Below are positions 7,028-10,858 of a DNA stretch of 10,858 nucleotides, piece after piece. The notes below the pieces were generated by a model, which was given only the letters and a program-made list of their open reading frames with translations, ran no database searches and had not been told where the DNA came from. Position 1 is the stretch's first letter. Every line of letters begins with the position of its first letter. Source of the DNA: Prevotella sp. (GTDB taxonomy: Bacteria; Bacteroidota; Bacteroidia; Bacteroidales; Bacteroidaceae); the NCBI GenBank assembly GCA_003483565.1, contig DMYZ01000136.1, forward strand, positions 1 through 10,858, given 5' to 3'. The position numbers and the translations under genes are program-made.

Positions 7028-7651
7028 TTATTTAAGTAAATTAAAAGTATTGTCAATAATCATATCTATGCCTGTAGTAATCTGTTGCCAGCCATGATCA
7101 TCATCAAGTTCTATACCATTATATATATTGCAATTATCTTCAAGCATAGCCAGATATGTGATTGATGAAGTAATAATTGTAGCTATAGCTGCAAGATCCT
7201 TAGGTTCACACTGCATTATTTTCGATATATTGCTGATGATTTCATTGCCGGCTGCTTCCCGTTGTCTTCTGACCACCTCTATGATATTATTACTGGCAGA
7301 CAGTTCCCAGCGATACAAACGTTTCAGCATCGGACTGTGTCTTAGCTGGCAAGCCATTTGATGAAAGACTGTTTTCAGAAATATTGGTATTTCTTCCTTT
7401 AGAGGAAAGTCATCCGGAAAATTCAACCAGAAATCATTCTTCCGTATATAGGCTGTTATCAGTCCGTCCATTGACCCGAAGTAGCGATATATCAATATCT
7501 TGGATACCCCTGATTTCGCAGCTACAGCATTGATGCCTATCTTCTCAAAACCGTTTTCTTCGATCATCTGCCCTACAGCGGTAATTAATCTGCTTTCAGT
7601 AGCGTCCCGGTCATGTTCTGAACTTTTTACCTTATTCATAGAATAGTTCAT
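7028..7651 (-). CDS. TetR-family transcriptional repressor
   Basis: This 207-residue regulator has an N-terminal TetR helix-turn-helix at about 20-66: ESRLITAVGQMIEENGFEKI, then GINAVAAKSGVSKILIYRYF at 39-58, closing with GSMDGLITAYI. The remaining 140 residues form the all-helical ligand and dimerisation domain, which is not conserved enough to name an inducer. An 18-bp dyad lies 4 bp before the ATG at 7651, and an equivalent site precedes the lipoprotein gene 79 bp downstream on the same strand. It therefore probably represses itself and that envelope operon. A second Met at residue 5 (7639) could also be the start; the first is kept because the promoter lies just upstream of both. Confidence 0.92.
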   Translation of the reverse strand: MNYSMNKVKSSEHDRDATESRLITAVGQMIEENGFEKIGINAVAAKSGVSKILIYRYFGSMDGLITAYIRKNDFWLNFPDDFPLKEEIPIFLKTVFHQMACQLRHSPMLKRLYRWELSASNNIIEVVRRQREAAGNEIISNISKIMQCEPKDLAAIATIITSSITYLAMLEDNCNIYNGIELDDDHGWQQITTGIDMIIDNTFNLLK

Positions 7652-7655
7652 TAAA

Positions 7656-7673
7656 TGTTACCAACTGGGAACA
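7656..7673. promoter_or_regulatory. Operator dyad at the tetR promoter
   Basis: TGTTACC-AACT-GGGAACA is an 18-bp inverted repeat with the same conserved positions as the site at 6965-6982 (TGTTnCC-N4-GGnAACA). It covers the expected transcription start of tetR, directly downstream of and touching its -7 element, so bound protein would block initiation. Autoregulation is the natural reading. The divergent esterase gene starts over 200 bp away and probably is not controlled from here. Confidence 0.75.
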
Positions 7674-7679
7674 AAAGTA
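7672..7679 (-). promoter_or_regulatory. -7 element of the tetR promoter
   Basis: TACTTTTG on the minus strand matches TAnnTTTG exactly. No good -33 TTTG is seen; the spot 20 nt upstream is T-rich. The two bases nearest the gene overlap the operator dyad. Confidence 0.55.
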
Positions 7680-7837
7680 ATAGTTTTTATTTAAATGAGA
7701 GAAAAAAGACATTAAAATTTATATTTTATTATAAAATGAAAGGACTGTGGATGACAAAGAAATGTATCATAGGATTTTTGTATCCCATCATGAAAAATAT
7801 ATCGAAATTAGCTGGACAGGAAAAGTGTAATTCATTA

Positions 7838-7853
7838 TATTTTTGTATTTTTG
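7838..7853 (+). promoter_or_regulatory. Tandem -7 elements before the esterase gene
   Basis: TATTTTTG occurs twice back to back (7838-7845 and 7846-7853), each an exact TAnnTTTG match. No clear -33 TTTG lies 19-21 nt upstream of either copy. Transcription would start near 7852-7860, which makes the TTG at 7843 impossible as a start and leaves the ATG at 7858 nearly leaderless. This favours the ATG at 7885. Confidence 0.55.
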
Positions 7854-7884
7854 CAAAATGACTAACTATAAAAGATACCGATAT

Positions 7885-9591
7885 ATGAACCACTTCTTCT
7901 ACCGCCGGTGCACTGCACTCTTTTTAACCTTATGGTTTGTTCTGAATGTCTCTGCACAAAATTTACTGCCATTGGACTGGAATATAGATTTTAACAGCAA
8001 CCAGTCTGTTGCCACTCGGGGTGCCAGACAACATTCCACGATATGCACTTTATTGTCGTGGGAGCGACAGGGATATTTTGCCGGTGACGGAGACTGTATT
8101 CTGTCCTCAGGCTTTGAGGTTGACAACAACAACAAAACTTATGCTCTGTCGGTCAGAATGCAATGCAATGTCAGTCATATACTCATCAATGGAAAGACCA
8201 TTGCCACGGATCTCCAAAATTTAAGCTGGAATAGCAAAGAAGCCCTTCATCGCTTTATATTACCAAAAGGGATATTAAGACGTGGGAAAAACAAAATCAT
8301 AATTTATTGCTCTGATCTGGGATATACAGGCGGACTGAGCCACACTTTACTTACTCTGACTCCTTTGAAGAGTAAAAACAGGGAATCCGTACATATCAGT
8401 TTACCGACAGAAGATCATGTCTGTCTGAATGACAACAGGATAATAACCCTGCATTGCAGCAGTGCTGTAAAATCTGCCATAAGACTGCGGATAGAAAATG
8501 ATTTCCATAAATCCTTCCTTGACAGTACTTTCTATATTCTGCCCAAGGACTCTGTCATCAGAATAGATCTCAATAAACGATGTGGCACTCCCGGTTTTTA
8601 TCAGATAACAGCTGTCATGCACGGAAAGGGATATACCGGAAAAGCAGCATGGATGGCTGTCAAACCGGAACAGGTAACCTGCAACAATCATGTCGCTCCC
8701 GATTTTGATGAATACTGGTCACAGGCCTTGGCTGACTTGTCCCAAATCGCTCCTGACTTCAGAATGCACAAGATAGATTCATTAAGCAGGAAAAGCCGGA
8801 GAGATGTATATATTGCGGAGATGAAATCACTTGGAGGAATCACGGTCCGCGGCTATTACTTTGTACCGCGTACACAAGGAAAGCATGCCGCAGTGTTGCA
8901 GGTCCCGGGATATGGCTATGGATTCGAGAATCTGGAAGGGATGCTGAATGACGATACCGACAGGGCAGAGCTGGCACTGTGTGTCCGTGGCCATGGCATC
9001 AGCAGAGATCAGTTTAATCCCGGTTTTGGCGTTCCGGGGATATGGGGATATAAATTATTCAATAGTGACAGTGTCGCCTATCGTGGTATCTATATGGACT
9101 GTGTACGTGCCGTCGATTTCCTGAGAAGCCGTCCGGAGATAGATACTGACCGTATCGGCGTGAAAGGTGGAAGTCAGGGTGGGGGACTGACACTGGCTAC
9201 GGCCGCTTTATGTGCAGGGAAAATAGCTGCCTGTGCCTATTTCGACCCGTTTCCCTGTGATATGCGCCACCAGATCAAGATCAGGACAACATGCGAGACA
9301 GAATTAAAAAATGATCTGTCCTATTACAAGAACCCATGCTCTTTTATTGATGTCATGAATGTACAGGACCTTATTGATACGCGCTCATTTGCTTCGAAAA
9401 TACAGTGTCCTGTTCTCTATACAGCAGCGCTGTTTGATGACGACTGTCCTGTGCACGGCGGTTTCACGGCATATAATCTGATCGTAGCGCCGAAACAATA
9501 CCGGGTATATCCTGCCGACGGCCATCTGGAAGGATTCACTCATGACGATTATATCATGAAATGGCTGGACAACACTTTAAATAAAAAATAA
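7885..9591 (+). CDS. Secreted two-domain esterase, CE7/acetyl-xylan-esterase-like
   Basis: This 568-residue protein starts with a signal peptide (MNHFFYRR, hydrophobic 10-22, VSAQ at 22-25) and should be periplasmic. Residues about 35-160 resemble the jelly-roll sugar-binding domain of glycoside hydrolases (ILINGKTI at 99-106, LRRGKNKIIIYCSDLGYTGG at 131-150). A linker domain of strands follows to about 260. Residues 265-568 are an alpha/beta hydrolase like CE7 deacetylases, which remove acetyl groups from xylan fragments. They show GGSQGGG (428-434) with nucleophile S430, an acid in FDDDCPV (D518-D520), and H547 in DGHLEG. The RGQ motif of CE7 is RGHG here (368-371) and the final HE is HLEG, so the substrate may differ. 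Start 7885 is chosen because it begins the signal peptide exactly. The alkylation-repair gene follows after 13 bp. Confidence 0.85.
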   Translation: MNHFFYRRCTALFLTLWFVLNVSAQNLLPLDWNIDFNSNQSVATRGARQHSTICTLLSWERQGYFAGDGDCILSSGFEVDNNNKTYALSVRMQCNVSHILINGKTIATDLQNLSWNSKEALHRFILPKGILRRGKNKIIIYCSDLGYTGGLSHTLLTLTPLKSKNRESVHISLPTEDHVCLNDNRIITLHCSSAVKSAIRLRIENDFHKSFLDSTFYILPKDSVIRIDLNKRCGTPGFYQITAVMHGKGYTGKAAWMAVKPEQVTCNNHVAPDFDEYWSQALADLSQIAPDFRMHKIDSLSRKSRRDVYIAEMKSLGGITVRGYYFVPRTQGKHAAVLQVPGYGYGFENLEGMLNDDTDRAELALCVRGHGISRDQFNPGFGVPGIWGYKLFNSDSVAYRGIYMDCVRAVDFLRSRPEIDTDRIGVKGGSQGGGLTLATAALCAGKIAACAYFDPFPCDMRHQIKIRTTCETELKNDLSYYKNPCSFIDVMNVQDLIDTRSFASKIQCPVLYTAALFDDDCPVHGGFTAYNLIVAPKQYRVYPADGHLEGFTHDDYIMKWLDNTLNKK

Positions 9592-9604
9592 AAACACAAA
9601 GAAT

Positions 9605-10342
9605 ATGGAAACGATTCAACAGGAACTGGAACAGTTTATCGATGAGGAAAAGCGCGAAGTACTTCCCAGATTTTTCAAAACAGGAAAAGGACAATATGGA
9701 GAAGGGAACCGTTTTCTCGGAATTACCGTTCCTCATATCCGTACCGTGGCAATGCGTCATTTGGATTTGAATCCGGATGAGATATCCCGGCTCCTGATGT
9801 CAGTATGGCATGAACTACGGATGTGTGCACTGCTGATCATGGTAGAACAGGTAAAACGCTCGCATAAAAAATTATGGCTGAAAGAACATTCAGAAGAAGA
9901 AGGTGAAATACTGCGCCGGAATTATTATCAATTCTATCTCCGTCATACCGGCAAAATAAACAACTGGGATCTGGTCGATCTCTCTGCCCCGACCATTGTC
10001 GGAGAATATCTGGTTGATCATGACCGGGAGATATTGTATCAACTGGCTGACAGTTCCCTACTGTGGGACCAGCGCATTGCTGTGGTATCAACGATCGCGC
10101 TGATCAGACGCAATGACTTTACAGATATCTATGCCCTCAGTGAGAAATTAATGCATCATCCCCATGATCTCATGCACAAGGCAATAGGCTGGATGCTGCG
10201 TGAGGCAGGGAAGAAAGACAAGCCACGACTCATGGATTTTCTGGATATACATTCCTGTGAGATGCCACGTACAATGCTCCGGTACGCGATAGAGAAATTT
10301 CCGGAAAATGAACGGCAATATTATTTGCACCGGTCAAAATAG
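9605..10342 (+). CDS. AlkD-type DNA alkylation repair protein
   Basis: This 245-residue cytoplasmic protein belongs to the HEAT-like-repeat DNA glycosylases that excise N3- and N7-alkylated purines without flipping the base. The residues corresponding to the Bacillus cereus AlkD lesion pocket are present: W121 and D125 in NNWDLVDLSA (119-128), R157 in WDQRIAVVST (154-163) and W196 in HKAIGWMLREAGKKD (191-205). The C-terminal MPRTMLRYAIEKF (220-232) is also family-typical. Length is as expected. The gene begins 13 bp after the esterase stop with an A-rich spacer and no classical ribosome site, so the two are probably co-transcribed, although their functions have no obvious link. No clear terminator follows the stop. 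Confidence 0.93.
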   Translation: METIQQELEQFIDEEKREVLPRFFKTGKGQYGEGNRFLGITVPHIRTVAMRHLDLNPDEISRLLMSVWHELRMCALLIMVEQVKRSHKKLWLKEHSEEEGEILRRNYYQFYLRHTGKINNWDLVDLSAPTIVGEYLVDHDREILYQLADSSLLWDQRIAVVSTIALIRRNDFTDIYALSEKLMHHPHDLMHKAIGWMLREAGKKDKPRLMDFLDIHSCEMPRTMLRYAIEKFPENERQYYLHRSK

Positions 10343-10436
10343 ACAACGTCTCAAACCTGTTTCTGTTTCATAAAACCCGTTCATTCCTTTACGGGAAGAA
10401 ATTCACTAAATATTGACAAGTACCACTCTGTAACCG

Positions 10437-10476
10437 GCATATTTGCACTTACAACAGTCCTTGCAGTCAAATATGC
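10437..10476. repeat. 9-bp perfect inverted repeat
   Basis: GCATATTTG (10437-10445) pairs with CAAATATGC (10468-10476) across a 22-nt loop. It lies about 95 bp past the AlkD stop and lacks a following T-tract on the plus strand, so it is not a standard terminator. It may be mRNA 3'-end structure or part of the structured region to its right. Confidence 0.6.
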
Positions 10477-10544
10477 GAGTATCAGACTGAGATATAAATT
10501 ACTACCTGTCAATTACTTGTAATATTTAAACATTTTTTATTTTC

Positions 10545-10649
10545 TAAAAGGACATCTTTTAGAGTGTGTCTGATGCCTTTTAACACTCTGTTTCCTATCG
10601 AAACACGACCTGTTTGAGGGCAGAATATACCCCGAAAGATGTCCTTTTA
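10545..10649. repeat. 15-bp perfect inverted repeat enclosing two hairpins
   Basis: TAAAAGGACATCTTT (10545-10559) is exactly complementary to AAAGATGTCCTTTTA (10635-10649). Inside are AGAGTGT/ACACTCT (10561-10567 with 10583-10589) and, directly abutting, GTTTC/GAAAC (10590-10594 with 10600-10604, loop CTATC). A weak GGG/CCC pair (10618-10633) follows. As RNA this folds into a long basal stem with a multi-branched top. The left arm can alternatively form its own hairpin CTAAAAG-GACAT-CTTTTAG (10544-10562). No coding capacity, no transposase and no obvious target duplication at its edges are seen. Confidence 0.65.
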
Positions 10650-10716
10650 CGAAGTCAGAAGATTGATTTAACATTTCAGTTCATATTTATAAAGAAGAAG
10701 AATATAAATTTAATTC

Positions 10717-10732
10717 CGGATGCAGTCATCCG
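10717..10732. repeat. Short hairpin CGGATG-CAGT-CATCCG
   Basis: A 6-bp perfect stem with a 4-nt loop, extendable by two TT/AA pairs if C10716 bulges. Only a short TTTT follows, eight bases later on the plus strand, so it is at best a weak terminator. Confidence 0.45.
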
Positions 10733-10789
10733 AACAGCAGTTTTAAATAGATATATTATTTACAATTTATCTGCCATATCTATAAGTAA

Positions 10790-10806
10790 AGTATATCATA
10801 TATACT
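10790..10806. repeat. AT-rich 7-bp dyad near the right edge
   Basis: AGTATAT-CAT-ATATACT is a perfect 7-bp inverted repeat with a 3-nt centre. Such a compact dyad could be an operator for a gene starting beyond the window. It lies in very AT-rich sequence, where such dyads arise easily. Confidence 0.35.
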
Positions 10807-10858
10807 AGAAAAGACTCCACAAGAGACACAATCGGTACAATCTTTTAAAGAAAAATGC

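Larger units (their letters stand above)
10343..10858. other. Gene-free stretch rich in inverted repeats
   Basis: I find no convincing protein gene here; the longest plus-strand open frame begins at a TTG near 10614 and encodes low-complexity hydrophobic and basic sequence. The stretch instead holds several perfect inverted repeats: CCCGT/ACGGG (10376-10395), a 9-bp pair (10437-10476), a 15-bp pair with nested hairpins (10545-10649), CGGATG/CATCCG (10717-10732) and AGTATAT/ATATACT (10790-10806). None is followed by a T-run on the plus strand. Confidence 0.7.

Noticed and set aside
7723..7737. ATTTTA-TTA-TAAAAT palindrome between tetR and the esterase
   Set aside because: It is entirely A/T except for nothing else to support it, and such palindromes are expected by chance in this AT-rich spacer.
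7655..7861. 68-codon plus-strand frame upstream of the esterase
   Set aside because: It lies over the tetR operator and promoter and the esterase promoter, and its product is low-complexity, lysine- and phenylalanine-rich from AT-rich intergenic DNA.
10545..10649. CRISPR array or insertion sequence at the repeats
   Set aside because: There are no regularly spaced direct repeats and no transposase gene or fragment; only inverted arms are present.
10614..10808. 64-codon plus-strand frame starting at TTG
   Set aside because: It begins inside the nested repeat, has a poor start codon and an AT-driven composition without recognisable features.

Overview
The window looks like chromosomal DNA from a member of the Bacteroidales, most likely Bacteroides or a close relative. 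It is AT-rich. Start codons lack clear Shine-Dalgarno sequences. Several genes are preceded by the Bacteroides-type -7 element TAnnTTTG, and the proteins (KdpA/B/F, an ECF sigma factor, a lipoprotein, an outer-membrane barrel and a CE7-like esterase) fit that group. Genes from position 1 to about 7650 are on the minus strand; the last two are on the plus strand.

Region 1 (1-2805, minus) is a high-affinity potassium uptake operon. In transcription order it holds an unannotated 30-residue membrane peptide, kdpF, kdpA and the first part of kdpB, which runs off the left edge. Upstream, behind a strong terminator, lies an NtrC-type sigma-54 response regulator (3002-4327). The kdp leader has no Bacteroides housekeeping promoter that I can see. 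It does have a TGGCA-type -24 element with a partial -12 element and a nearby dyad. The likely reading is that this operon is controlled by sigma-54 and the adjacent activator rather than by a KdpE-type regulator.

Region 2 (4469-5656, minus) is a two-gene unit of an ECF sigma factor and a coiled-coil, four-helix membrane protein that may be its partner. It has a good housekeeping promoter (ATTG, 20 nt, TATTTTTG).

Region 3 (5699-7679, minus) is a TetR-family repressor, a DUF2271-like lipoprotein and a small outer-membrane beta-barrel. The same dyad, TGTTnCC-N4-GGnAACA, occurs just before tetR and just before the lipoprotein gene. This ties the three genes into one autoregulated envelope module of unknown function.

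Region 4 (7838-10342, plus) holds a secreted two-domain esterase of the CE7/acetyl-xylan-esterase type and, 13 bp later, an AlkD-type DNA alkylation repair protein.

Region 5 (10343-10858) has no convincing gene. It is rich in perfect inverted repeats, including a 15-bp pair enclosing two further hairpins, which suggests a structured RNA, a small non-autonomous mobile element or an invertible segment.
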